A stretch of 64,000 bases of DNA. It comes from Sphingomonas sp. PAMC 26621 (lineage in GTDB: Bacteria; Pseudomonadota; Alphaproteobacteria; Sphingomonadales; Sphingomonadaceae). Positions 17,603-24,871 of this stretch are shown in pieces (position 1 is the first letter of the stretch; each line of letters starts with the position of its first letter). The stretch is from the NCBI RefSeq assembly GCF_000251145.1, contig NZ_AIDW01000024.1:1-64000 (forward strand), in the 5' to 3' direction. The notes beneath the pieces are model-generated. The model was not told the DNA's origin. It saw only the letters and a list, made by a program, of their open reading frames with translations, and did not search any database. The position numbers were made by a program, and so were the translations under genes.

Positions 17603-18511
17603 TTACTCCACCCGCAATCCCTCGGTCAGCACTTCGAGCAACGCATCGACCTTCGGGCTCAACTGCCGGCTGCGCGGCCAGACGAGGTGAAGCGGGAGGC
17701 CTTCGGTCGCCTGTCCGGGCAGGATCTCGACCAGCTCGCCGCGCGCCAGTTCCGCCGCAATCAGCCAGGTGGCGAGCTGCGCGATCCCGAAGCCGGCCTT
17801 GACCGCCTCGACCTGCGCCTCGGCGCTGCCGAGCACGATCCGCCCGTCCATCGTGCGCTGCTCGACGACGCCCGCCGCATCGCAGAACCGCCACGCGATC
17901 GTGCTGCCATCCGCGCGGCCGTACAGGATACAGTCGCGCGTCGCGAGATCGTCCACCGTCGCGGGGACGCCGTGCAGGTCGAGATAGGCGGGGGCCGCGC
18001 AGAAGATGACGCGCTCGGTGCCGAGATGACGATGCCCGAGCGCGTCCGGCCACAGCGTCGGCGTACCGATCCGCACCGCGACGTCGACCCCTTCCTCGAT
18101 CACGTCGACCAGCCGATCGGTAAAGGTGATGTTCGGCCGGACGTTCGGGTTCTGCTCCGCAAAGCCGAGCAACAGCGGCAGCACGCGCATCCGCCCGAAC
18201 GCGACCGGCACGTCGACCTTGATCCGCCCGACCACTTCCGACCGATGCGCCGCGAGTACCGCCTCGGCATCCGCGAGTTCGGCGAGTACGCGGACGCACG
18301 TCTCGTAGAACGCCGCGCCCGCCTCGGTCAGCGCGAGGCGACGCGTGGTGCGGTCGAACAGACGGCTCCCGAGCCGCGCTTCCAGCCGCGCGATGCTCTT
18401 GCTGATCGCCGAACTGGAGAGGTTGAGCCGCGCGCCCGCGGTCGTGAAGCTACCCGCATCGGCCGAGCAGACAAAGGCCTCGATCCCCTTCAGGCGTTCG
18501 GATGGAATCAT
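17603..18511 (-). CDS. LysR-family transcriptional regulator
   Basis: The 302-residue protein opens with the winged-helix motif LKGIEAFVCSADAGSFTTAG and LNLSSSAISKSIARLEARLG, then has the usual periplasmic-binding-protein-like effector domain up to the C-terminus. It closely follows the pattern of LysR proteins that control a neighbouring MFS efflux gene. It is divergent from the MFS gene at 18618, with 106 bp between the start codons and an ATTCG-N12-CGAAT repeat in that gap. It probably regulates itself and the pump in response to a small aromatic or drug-like ligand (inference). Confidence 0.9.
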   Translation of the reverse strand: MIPSERLKGIEAFVCSADAGSFTTAGARLNLSSSAISKSIARLEARLGSRLFDRTTRRLALTEAGAAFYETCVRVLAELADAEAVLAAHRSEVVGRIKVDVPVAFGRMRVLPLLLGFAEQNPNVRPNITFTDRLVDVIEEGVDVAVRIGTPTLWPDALGHRHLGTERVIFCAAPAYLDLHGVPATVDDLATRDCILYGRADGSTIAWRFCDAAGVVEQRTMDGRIVLGSAEAQVEAVKAGFGIAQLATWLIAAELARGELVEILPGQATEGLPLHLVWPRSRQLSPKVDALLEVLTEGLRVE

Positions 18512-18533
18512 GGCGGTCTCTCGATTAGGGAAT

Positions 18534-18555
18534 ATTCGTCACAGGTACCGCGAAT
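18534..18555. promoter_or_regulatory. Probable LysR operator
   Basis: ATTCG-N12-CGAAT is an inverted repeat with a T-N11-A core, the usual form of a LysR-type binding site. It lies in the 106-bp gap between the divergent LysR and MFS genes, 23 bp before the LysR start codon. Confidence 0.45.
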
Positions 18556-18617
18556 TCTTACCGCGTGAAGTGCCGAATTGTCATCCTACATCAGCACGGT
18601 CCGCTGGAGAATGATCG

Positions 18618-19823
18618 ATGCCGCCTGCCACCCTATCCGCCACGTCCGCCGAGGGGCGCACGCAACCGCGCGGGAACAGCCTTGCCGTGCTGTTGCTGGC
18701 GATTTCGGCGTTCGTGATCGTCACGACCGAGTTCATCATCGTCGGGCTGCTGCCAAGCCTTTCGCGCGATCTAGGCATATCGATCGCCGCGGCGGGACAG
18801 CTCGTCACGCTGTTCGCGTTCACCGTGATGCTCGCAGGACCGTTCCTGACCGCGATGCTTTCGCATTTCGAACGCAAGCGGCTGTTCGTGGTGATCCTGC
18901 TGATCTTCGCTGGCGCCAACGCGCTTGCAGCGGCAGCACCGAATATCTGGATCCTCGGCTTCGCCCGCTTCCTGCCCGCGCTGGCGCTCCCGGTCTTCTG
19001 GGGCACCGCGAGCGAGACCGCGGGCGCGCTCGCCGGGCCTGAAAAGTCGGGCAAGGCGGTCGCCAATGTCTATCTCGGCATTTCGGGCGCGATGGTGCTC
19101 GGCATTCCGCTCGGCACGCTTGCGTCGGACGCGTTCGGCTGGCGCGGGACGTTCTGGGGGCTGTCGGGGCTGTCGCTGCTGATGGGCGTTGCGCTGTTCC
19201 TCGTCATGCCGACGCTGGCGAAGCCGGCGCGCGTCAGGCTCGCGGAACAGGCGAAGATCCTGAAGGACCCGTATTTCCTCGGCAACGTCGTGCTGTCGGT
19301 GGTCGTCTTCACCGCGATGTTCACTGCCTACACCTATCTTGCCGACACGCTGCAGCAGATCGCGCATATTCCGGCGGCGCAGGTCGGCTGGTGGCTGATG
19401 GGGTTCGGGATCGTCGGGCTCGGCGGCAACTGGCTTGGCGGGCAGTTCGTCAGCAAGGGGCCGTTGCTGGTGACTGCGATCGCGGCGCTGGTGCTCGCGG
19501 TCGGAATGGCGGCGACGACGCTGCTGGCGGGATCGCCGGTGTGGCTCGGGGTCGCGCTCGCGGTCTGGGGTGTCGCCAACACGGCGCTCTATCCGATCTG
19601 CCAGGTCCGCGTGATGCAGTCGGCGAGCCATGCGCAGGCGCTGGCGGGGACGCTCAACGTCTCGATGGCGAACGCCGGGATCGGGCTCGGCGCGATCATC
19701 GGGGGCGCGATCATCACGCACCTCGGGCTGGCGAGCGTCGGTTACGTCGCCGCTGGGATTGCCCTCGTCGCGGTCGTGCTGAGCGCGCTGGTGTTCCGCC
19801 TGAAGACGCGGGCGGCGGCCTGA
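18618..19823 (+). CDS. DHA1-family MFS transporter
   Basis: This 401-residue protein has 12 hydrophobic segments. The N-terminus has AFVIVTTEFIIVGLLPSLSRDLG, the AraJ/YdhP/Cmr-like DHA1 signature, and AAGQLVTLFAFTVMLAGP in helix two. The charged loop ERKRLFVV follows. The ATG has GGAG eight bases upstream. Drug or sugar-like efflux in the inner membrane is expected. The divergent LysR gene and the operator-like repeat between them suggest inducible control. A gap of 81 bp separates it from the EthD-like gene, so co-transcription is possible. Confidence 0.85.
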   Translation: MPPATLSATSAEGRTQPRGNSLAVLLLAISAFVIVTTEFIIVGLLPSLSRDLGISIAAAGQLVTLFAFTVMLAGPFLTAMLSHFERKRLFVVILLIFAGANALAAAAPNIWILGFARFLPALALPVFWGTASETAGALAGPEKSGKAVANVYLGISGAMVLGIPLGTLASDAFGWRGTFWGLSGLSLLMGVALFLVMPTLAKPARVRLAEQAKILKDPYFLGNVVLSVVVFTAMFTAYTYLADTLQQIAHIPAAQVGWWLMGFGIVGLGGNWLGGQFVSKGPLLVTAIAALVLAVGMAATTLLAGSPVWLGVALAVWGVANTALYPICQVRVMQSASHAQALAGTLNVSMANAGIGLGAIIGGAIITHLGLASVGYVAAGIALVAVVLSALVFRLKTRAAA

Positions 19824-19904
19824 CACCTTCGCCCGAAAAACCAGACGATTCTTGACCTCAGGATTCATTCGCGCGCGTTGACGCCGCGACACAGGAGACT
19901 TCCG

Positions 19905-20819
19905 ATGCCGAAGATTTCGATCGATCAGGATTATGCCGCCCGCGATGCCAGCATCGCGATCAACAGCTACACCACCGTGCTGCGCCGCCCGCGCGTGCCG
20001 CACGAGCTGTTCGCGACCTATTGGCGCGACGTTCACGGCCCGCTGTGCTCGCGGATTCCCGGGCTCGCCTGGTACGTCCAGAACCATTTCGACCGCGCGC
20101 AGGACGCGCATCTGTGGCCAAACGTCGAGGGCATCACCCCCTTCCCCGACTATGAGCTCGATGGCGGGGTCGAGATCGGCTTCGCCTCTTCCGAGGATCA
20201 GGCGGTCTTCAACGAGGCCAGCCACATCCTGTTCGCGGACGAGCAGAACATGTTCGAAGGCACCGTAGCCTACGCCTTGCCCAAGGGCTCGCGCACGCTG
20301 GTCGACCGGATCCCGGACGCGACCCCCAATGCGGATGACGGGTTCGACCGGATCCACGTCCATCTCGGCGCGGCGGGGGACGATATGGACGCGTTCGGCG
20401 CGTTCCTGACGGGTTTTGCGGAGACGCTGGCGGCGGAGCCCGCGGTGCTCAAGGTCCGGCTGCATCTGCCCGAACGCTACGACAATGCGAACCCCGCGCC
20501 GCCCGCCCCCAACGTCAACCATCTCGTGCCGCCGGAGCGGTCGGCGATCGGGATCCTCGAACTCGCGTTCGAGACCCCGCTGACGCGCCGCGCGTTCCTC
20601 GAAAGCGACGCGTTCGCGGCAGCCGCACAGGGGCTGCGCCAGCACGTCCGCCACGCCACCGCCTTCGCGGTCAGCGGCGTCTACACCTATGTCCGCGACA
20701 AGACGCTGACGCTGGCGGGATTGCGCGGGAGCCGTCCGGCGCAATTGATCGAACGGCTCGGCGCGAACAACCAGGCGGCGGACGACGTGCGCCAGTTGAT
20801 CCACACGGGGAAGATGTAA
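19905..20819 (+). CDS. EthD-domain protein
   Basis: The 304-residue protein has an EthD-type dimeric alpha/beta-barrel motif near residues 35-50 (LFATYWRDVHGPLCSRIPGL), which fits the pattern F..yW...H.pl. A second, more diverged half begins near residue 145 (FDRIHVHLGAAGDD). EthD folds occur in proteins of ether, polyketide and aromatic degradation, and family members often lack a proven catalytic role. The ATG follows ACAGGAGAC, a strong ribosome site. There is no signal peptide. The neighbouring pump and LysR regulator suggest a detoxification or catabolic role, which is inference. Confidence 0.7.
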   Translation: MPKISIDQDYAARDASIAINSYTTVLRRPRVPHELFATYWRDVHGPLCSRIPGLAWYVQNHFDRAQDAHLWPNVEGITPFPDYELDGGVEIGFASSEDQAVFNEASHILFADEQNMFEGTVAYALPKGSRTLVDRIPDATPNADDGFDRIHVHLGAAGDDMDAFGAFLTGFAETLAAEPAVLKVRLHLPERYDNANPAPPAPNVNHLVPPERSAIGILELAFETPLTRRAFLESDAFAAAAQGLRQHVRHATAFAVSGVYTYVRDKTLTLAGLRGSRPAQLIERLGANNQAADDVRQLIHTGKM

Positions 20820-20891
20820 CCAGCGCGCAGGCGGGACCGCTGCGGAAAGGCAATCGGGGGTTTGATCGTCACCCCCCGGCCGCCAAAGTTG

Positions 20892-20984
20892 CCGTCATGC
20901 TGAACTTGTTTCAGCATCCACCGCGCGACAGGCATTGTCCGGACTCGCGGAGGACTGGATCCTGAAACGAGTTCAGGATGACGG
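20892..20984. repeat. Paired intergenic palindromic element
   Basis: Two imperfect hairpins face each other: ATGCTGAACTTGTTTCAGCA at the left (20892-20920) and ATCCTGAACTCGTTTCAGGA in the opposite orientation at the right (20956-20984). GTCAT/ATGAC ends bound the unit. Elements of this type are scattered between genes in sphingomonad genomes. It lies between the EthD-like gene and the 3' end of a convergent regulator gene and could also end transcription. Confidence 0.7.
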
Positions 20985-21038
20985 ACGGTTTTGAAGGCCT
21001 CTCGCCTCCGCGGGGATGACGGCGGTGCGGGCCTGGCC

Positions 21039-21854
21039 TCAGGCGTCCCGCGCCTCGACGCGGGGAAGGAACAGATACCCACGGTTGCGGACCGTGCGGA
21101 TGATCTCGTCGCCGCCGTTGACCGCGAGCTTGCGGCGCAACCGGCTGACATGGACGTCGATCGTGCGGTCGTTGCAGCCCGGGCTGTCGCGCCCGGTCAG
21201 ATCCGCGAGATTCTCGCGCGAATGGACGATCTGCGGGTCGCGCAGGAAGATCGCGAGCATGCGATATTCGGTCTCGGTCACCGCGACGATTGCGCCGTCC
21301 GGGGCGGTCAGCTTGCGGCGGCGCGCGTCGAACGTCCAGCCGGCGAAGCCGAAGCAGTCGGTCGGCGGAGTCGGCGCGTGCCCCACTCCAACCGCGCCGC
21401 CGCGCGCTGCGGTCGCCGCACGGCGGCGGAGCACCGAGCGGATCCGTGCCATGATCTCGCGCGGGCTGGAGGGTTTGAGGATATAATCGTCCGCCCCCAT
21501 CTCGAGCGCGACGACCCGGTCGATCTCCCCGGAAATGGCGGAGAACATGATGATGCCGGGGCCATCCTCGACGTGCATCAGCGACCGCAGGATCGACAAT
21601 CCGTCCTCGCCCGGCATCATGATGTCGAGCACGATCAGGTCGCAGTCGCGCCGCTCGAGCCGGTCGCGCAGCGCGGCGCCATTTGCCACGGCCTCGGCAC
21701 CAAAGCCGTTCTCGACGAGGAATTCAATCAGCAGCTCGCGCACGCCGGGGTCGTCATCGACGATCACGATCCTTGCGCCGGTGGCGGTTGCGGTGGCAGC
21801 CTTGAAGCCGCCGGACGGCATCGTGTCGACGCTGGAATGGAATGTCATGATCAT
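21039..21854 (-). CDS. OmpR-family response regulator
   Basis: The 271-residue protein has a receiver domain (about 25-145) with IVIVDDDPG, phospho-acceptor in LIVLDIMMPGEDG and the conserved lysine in YILKPSS. A winged-helix Trans_reg_C domain follows (about 165-265; DRTIDVHVSRLRRKL, IRTVRNRGYLF). The ATG is at 21854, with a second ATG two codons later. It is divergent from a paralogous regulator gene 128 bp away. No kinase adjoins it on its own strand, so it may share the sensor kinase at 22732 or act as an orphan. Confidence 0.9.
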   Translation of the reverse strand: MIMTFHSSVDTMPSGGFKAATATATGARIVIVDDDPGVRELLIEFLVENGFGAEAVANGAALRDRLERRDCDLIVLDIMMPGEDGLSILRSLMHVEDGPGIIMFSAISGEIDRVVALEMGADDYILKPSSPREIMARIRSVLRRRAATAARGGAVGVGHAPTPPTDCFGFAGWTFDARRRKLTAPDGAIVAVTETEYRMLAIFLRDPQIVHSRENLADLTGRDSPGCNDRTIDVHVSRLRRKLAVNGGDEIIRTVRNRGYLFLPRVEARDA

Positions 21855-21982
21855 GCGACTCCTGAAGGGACATTGCTGCGGCGACGAACTGCCCCCTTTC
21901 CTTGGCGACCATTCTTTTCCGGCTTGTTTCCCGCGATGTCCGCGCGGTCACAAAGCGCCCGGGCGTTGATGGACATGGACAT

Positions 21983-22735
21983 ATGCCGGACACATCGCCC
22001 CCGCATCGCAGCGCGATGACGATGGCCGCCCACCCAATTCGCGACACGCCGACCCTGCTGGTCGTGGATGACGATCACGCGATCCGCACGTTGCTGACCG
22101 AAAGTCTCAGCCGGCACGGCTACCGCGTCGAGACCGCCGCGAGCGCGCAGGAGATGGACGTCGCGCTGGCGCGGCATCCGGTCTCGCTGGTGCTGCTCGA
22201 CATCATGATGCCGGGCGAGGACGGGATTTCGGCCTGCCGACGGCTGGCGTCGCGCGGTGGCCCTCCGATCGTCTTCCTCAGCGCGCTGGGGGACGAACCC
22301 GACCGGATCCTCGGGCTCGAGATGGGCGCGAGCCATTATCTGACCAAGCCGTGCAGCGCACGCGAGATCCTCGCGACCGTCCGCGCGGCGCTTCGCGCGC
22401 GGGACGAGATCGCCGCCGAGCCGCGCTATTATTGCTTCCTCGACTGGCGGGTCGATTTCGCCGCACGCGAATTGCTCGACGGCAGCGGGATGCTGGTCGA
22501 CCTGACCGACGGCGAATTCTCGGTGCTGCGCGCCTTCGTCAAGCGCCCGCGCCGCGTGCTGACGCGCGATGCGTTGCTCGAGGATGCGCGCGGCCCCGAT
22601 AGCGACGCGTATGACCGCGCGATCGACGTCCAGGTCAGCCGCCTGCGCCGCAAGCTGCGCGCGCGCGACGACGAGATCATCCGCACGATCCGCAACGAAG
22701 GCTATTTCTTCGTGCCGTCGGTGACTCGCGCGTGA
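21983..22735 (+). CDS. OmpR-family response regulator
   Basis: The protein of about 250 residues has a receiver domain (LLVVDDDHA; LVLLDIMMPGEDG; YLTKPCS) and a C-terminal winged helix (DRAIDVQVSRLRRKL, IRTIRNEGYFFV). It resembles the divergent regulator at 21039-21854 closely enough to be a paralogue. I chose ATG 21983; ATG 22016 and an upstream ATG at 21902 are alternatives. Its TGA overlaps the GTG start of the histidine kinase gene as GTGA, so this is the cognate pair. The domain order resembles OmpR/EnvZ systems; the signal is unknown. Confidence 0.9.
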   Translation: MPDTSPPHRSAMTMAAHPIRDTPTLLVVDDDHAIRTLLTESLSRHGYRVETAASAQEMDVALARHPVSLVLLDIMMPGEDGISACRRLASRGGPPIVFLSALGDEPDRILGLEMGASHYLTKPCSAREILATVRAALRARDEIAAEPRYYCFLDWRVDFAARELLDGSGMLVDLTDGEFSVLRAFVKRPRRVLTRDALLEDARGPDSDAYDRAIDVQVSRLRRKLRARDDEIIRTIRNEGYFFVPSVTRA

Positions 22736-24093
22736 CCGCGATCGCCGAACCGGTTCCCGCGCCCGCTGCTGCGGGCCTGCCCAAATCCTGGCCGTTGTTC
22801 CTGCGCATCTTCACGACGATGCTGGTGACGGTCGTGCTGGTCCAGGTCCTCAATTTCGGCGCGTTCCTGCTGATGCCGCCGCCCGCGCCGGTGATCTTCA
22901 CCACGGGTCGCATCGCCGCGCTGATGCGCGCGGGGCACGACCCGACGGGTTTGCTGACGATCACCACCACCAAGGCACCCCACGCGGTCGACCCCAACCC
23001 ACGCGACCTCGCGCTTGCCCGGTCGATCGCGTTCGACCTGCAGATCCCGGCGAGCGCAGTGGTGGTGGTCTCGGGGCATCACCGCGGCCCGACGATCGTC
23101 AGTGCGTTCCGCCCGCCGCTGGCACCGGGCATGGGCCGTCCGCGCCGCGCGATGGACGATGCGCTGTTCGGCGATTTCACGGTGTCGATCCGGCATGCCG
23201 ACGGCAGCTGGCGGATCGTCGAGCCGGTCGAGCGGTTGCTCAGCCCGTGGCGGATGCGGATCGTCCTGTGGTTCGTGCTCGCCGCGCTTGCGATCGCGCC
23301 GCTGGCCTGGCTGGTGTCGCGCCGGATCGCCAAGCCGATCGCGCTGTTCGCCGCCGCCGCCGACCGTCTTGGACGCGACCCGCGCGCCGAACCGATGGCG
23401 CTGTCGGGCCCGTCCGAGATCGCCGAGGCGGCAGCTGCGTTCAACGTGATGCAGGAGCGGCTCAACCGCTATGTCGAGGATCGCACGACGCTGATCGCGG
23501 CGGTCGCGCATGATCTGCGCACGCCGCTGATGCGGCTGTCGCTGCGGCTGGAAAAGGCACCCGACCCGATCCGGCTCGCGGGCGAGGAAGACATTCGCGA
23601 GATGAGCGAACGGATCGGCGCGGCGATGGCGTTCGTCCGCGAGATGACGCGGCATGTCCGGCGGCAGCGGCTCGACCTGCGCTCGCTCGCCGAAAGCGTC
23701 GCGAGCGATGCCGCCGACGCGGGGGGCGCGGTGACGCTCCACCCCGGCACGGCGATCGGGATGGAGGGCGATGCGCCCTCGCTCAAGGCGCTGCTGACCA
23801 ATCTGGTGAGCAACGCGGTCAATTATGCGGGGAGCGCCGAGATCACGCTGCGCGCAGGGCGCGGGGTCGCGATCATCGAGGTGAGCGACCGTGGCCCGGG
23901 GATGGTCCCCGCCGATCTCGCGCGCGCGTTCGAACCGTTCTTCCGCGCCGAACGCTCGCGCAATCGCGACACCGGCGGGACCGGGCTCGGCCTCGCCAGC
24001 GTCCGCGCGGTCGCACGCGCGCATGGCGGCGACGCGACGATCGAGAATCGCGACAGCGGCGGGTTGCTCGCGCGGGTGACGCTGCCGGTGTAA
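22732..24093 (+). CDS. EnvZ-like membrane sensor histidine kinase
   Basis: The 453-residue kinase has a first membrane helix near residues 22-45 (FLRIFTTMLVTVVLVQVLNF), a periplasmic region of about 130 residues, a second helix near 178-198 (IVLWFVLAALAIAPLAWLV), a HAMP domain, a HisKA segment with VAHDLRTPLMRL, and a HATPase domain with NLVSNAVNY and GGTGLGLASV. The start is GTG 22732, inside the stop of the response regulator gene. The periplasmic part has a basic GMGRPRRAMDD segment. The pair forms a complete two-component system that senses an envelope signal. Confidence 0.92.
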   Translation: MTAIAEPVPAPAAAGLPKSWPLFLRIFTTMLVTVVLVQVLNFGAFLLMPPPAPVIFTTGRIAALMRAGHDPTGLLTITTTKAPHAVDPNPRDLALARSIAFDLQIPASAVVVVSGHHRGPTIVSAFRPPLAPGMGRPRRAMDDALFGDFTVSIRHADGSWRIVEPVERLLSPWRMRIVLWFVLAALAIAPLAWLVSRRIAKPIALFAAAADRLGRDPRAEPMALSGPSEIAEAAAAFNVMQERLNRYVEDRTTLIAAVAHDLRTPLMRLSLRLEKAPDPIRLAGEEDIREMSERIGAAMAFVREMTRHVRRQRLDLRSLAESVASDAADAGGAVTLHPGTAIGMEGDAPSLKALLTNLVSNAVNYAGSAEITLRAGRGVAIIEVSDRGPGMVPADLARAFEPFFRAERSRNRDTGGTGLGLASVRAVARAHGGDATIENRDSGGLLARVTLPV

Positions 24094-24105
24094 CGGGTCT
24101 TGCCG

Positions 24106-24209
24106 CCGCCGTCACCCCGGGCTTGTCCCGGGGTCTACCGTGCAGCCATTCCAACGGTTTACGGACGCAAACCACGGTGGACCCCGGCACAGGGCCGGGG
24201 TGACGGCGG
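24106..24209. repeat. Inverted repeat element (REP-like)
   Basis: Two 37-bp arms at 24106-24142 and 24173-24209 are inverted and nearly identical. Each has a GTCACCCCGG-type outer end and its own internal hairpin (CCCCGGGCTTGTCCCGGGG at the left). A 30-bp spacer separates them. It follows the kinase stop and precedes the tail of a minus-strand gene, a position where bidirectional termination would be useful. Similar GC-rich palindromes are frequent in sphingomonad intergenic DNA. Confidence 0.7.
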
Positions 24210-24253
24210 AAGTCGGGAGAGGGTCCGGCACCGGTTCAGGGCGCTCGCCACCT

Positions 24254-24310
24254 TCACGGAACGAGCCGCCACCAGTTCTGCACCGCATAGAGCACGATCC
24301 GCACGATCAC
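24254..24310 (-). CDS. Possible 18-residue peptide coupled to the upstream gene
   Basis: A GTG at 24310-24308 overlaps the TGA of the upstream 106-residue gene as GTGA and opens an 18-codon frame reading MIVRIVLYAVQNWWRLVP before TGA. The peptide is hydrophobic with two arginines and a double tryptophan, as in small membrane-associated peptides. The GTGA overlap is the same coupling used elsewhere in this window. It is too short to support by composition, so it remains a suggestion. Confidence 0.3.
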   Translation of the reverse strand: MIVRIVLYAVQNWWRLVP

Positions 24311-24627
24311 TGGAACGTCGCCCCGGCCGCCAGCATCTTGGAAGGGCTGATGCCCTGCTGTTCGAGAAACTGGTTGAGCCCGGTGACCAGCTCGAGCGCG
24401 GCCGTGGTGGTGAGCGCGATCCGCCCGACGACGACCCGCTCGAGCGCAGGCTGCGGGCGGCTATGGTCGCACCGCGCGCTCTCAAGCGTCATCACGATCA
24501 CGCCATTCATGTTGGCGAGTCCCGAATAGCCGGTCGCGAAGATCTCGGGCGCGAACGGATTGTCGACATAGGGCGTTTCCGCGAGCTTCTGCTCGGGGAC
24601 GATCGGGCTCTTGATGGCAACGTACAT
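24307..24627 (-). CDS. Small conserved-looking protein of unknown function (DUF3467-like)
   Basis: The 106-residue protein begins MYVAIKSPIVPEQ. The region FATGYSGLANMNGVIVMTLE, followed by VVVGRIALTTTAALELVTGL and NQFLEQQGI, resembles the DUF3467 layout: a short beta region, then a helix that ends near a conserved glycine. The match is by eye and loose. The start has AAAGG upstream. The stop overlaps a possible 18-codon frame. It is divergent from the BamA-like gene across a gap that holds a large hairpin. Function unknown. Confidence 0.6.
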   Translation of the reverse strand: MYVAIKSPIVPEQKLAETPYVDNPFAPEIFATGYSGLANMNGVIVMTLESARCDHSRPQPALERVVVGRIALTTTAALELVTGLNQFLEQQGISPSKMLAAGATFQ

Positions 24628-24721
24628 GACAGGCCTTTCAGACAAGCGCTCCGGCGGGGGGGACGGGAACGCACGGCTCTGGTGCGCTCGCCAAATGTCT
24701 GCCGCGTGTCCCGCGCTTGGC

Positions 24722-24778
24722 TGCGACGACACAGAAGCCGCGCGCGCCGCGGCGCGCGTTGCGCGGCGTGACGTCGCA
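24722..24778. other. Large GC-rich nested hairpin
   Basis: The outer stem pairs TGCGACG (24722) with CGTCGCA (ending 24778), continued by CAC/GTG. An inner stem pairs GCCGCGC with GCGCGGC around the perfect 18-bp palindrome CGCGCGCCGCGGCGCGCG. It lies between two divergent genes, so it would be in a 5' untranslated region of one of them and not at a gene end. I know no RNA family that matches it. Confidence 0.5.
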
Positions 24779-24871
24779 TAGCGCCCGCGACGCATCGCGT
24801 GGCGCGGGTGTCACACGCGAAAATCCGCCGGACACATCGCCTCCCTAGCCCGACGGCTGGTTGGAGATGCA

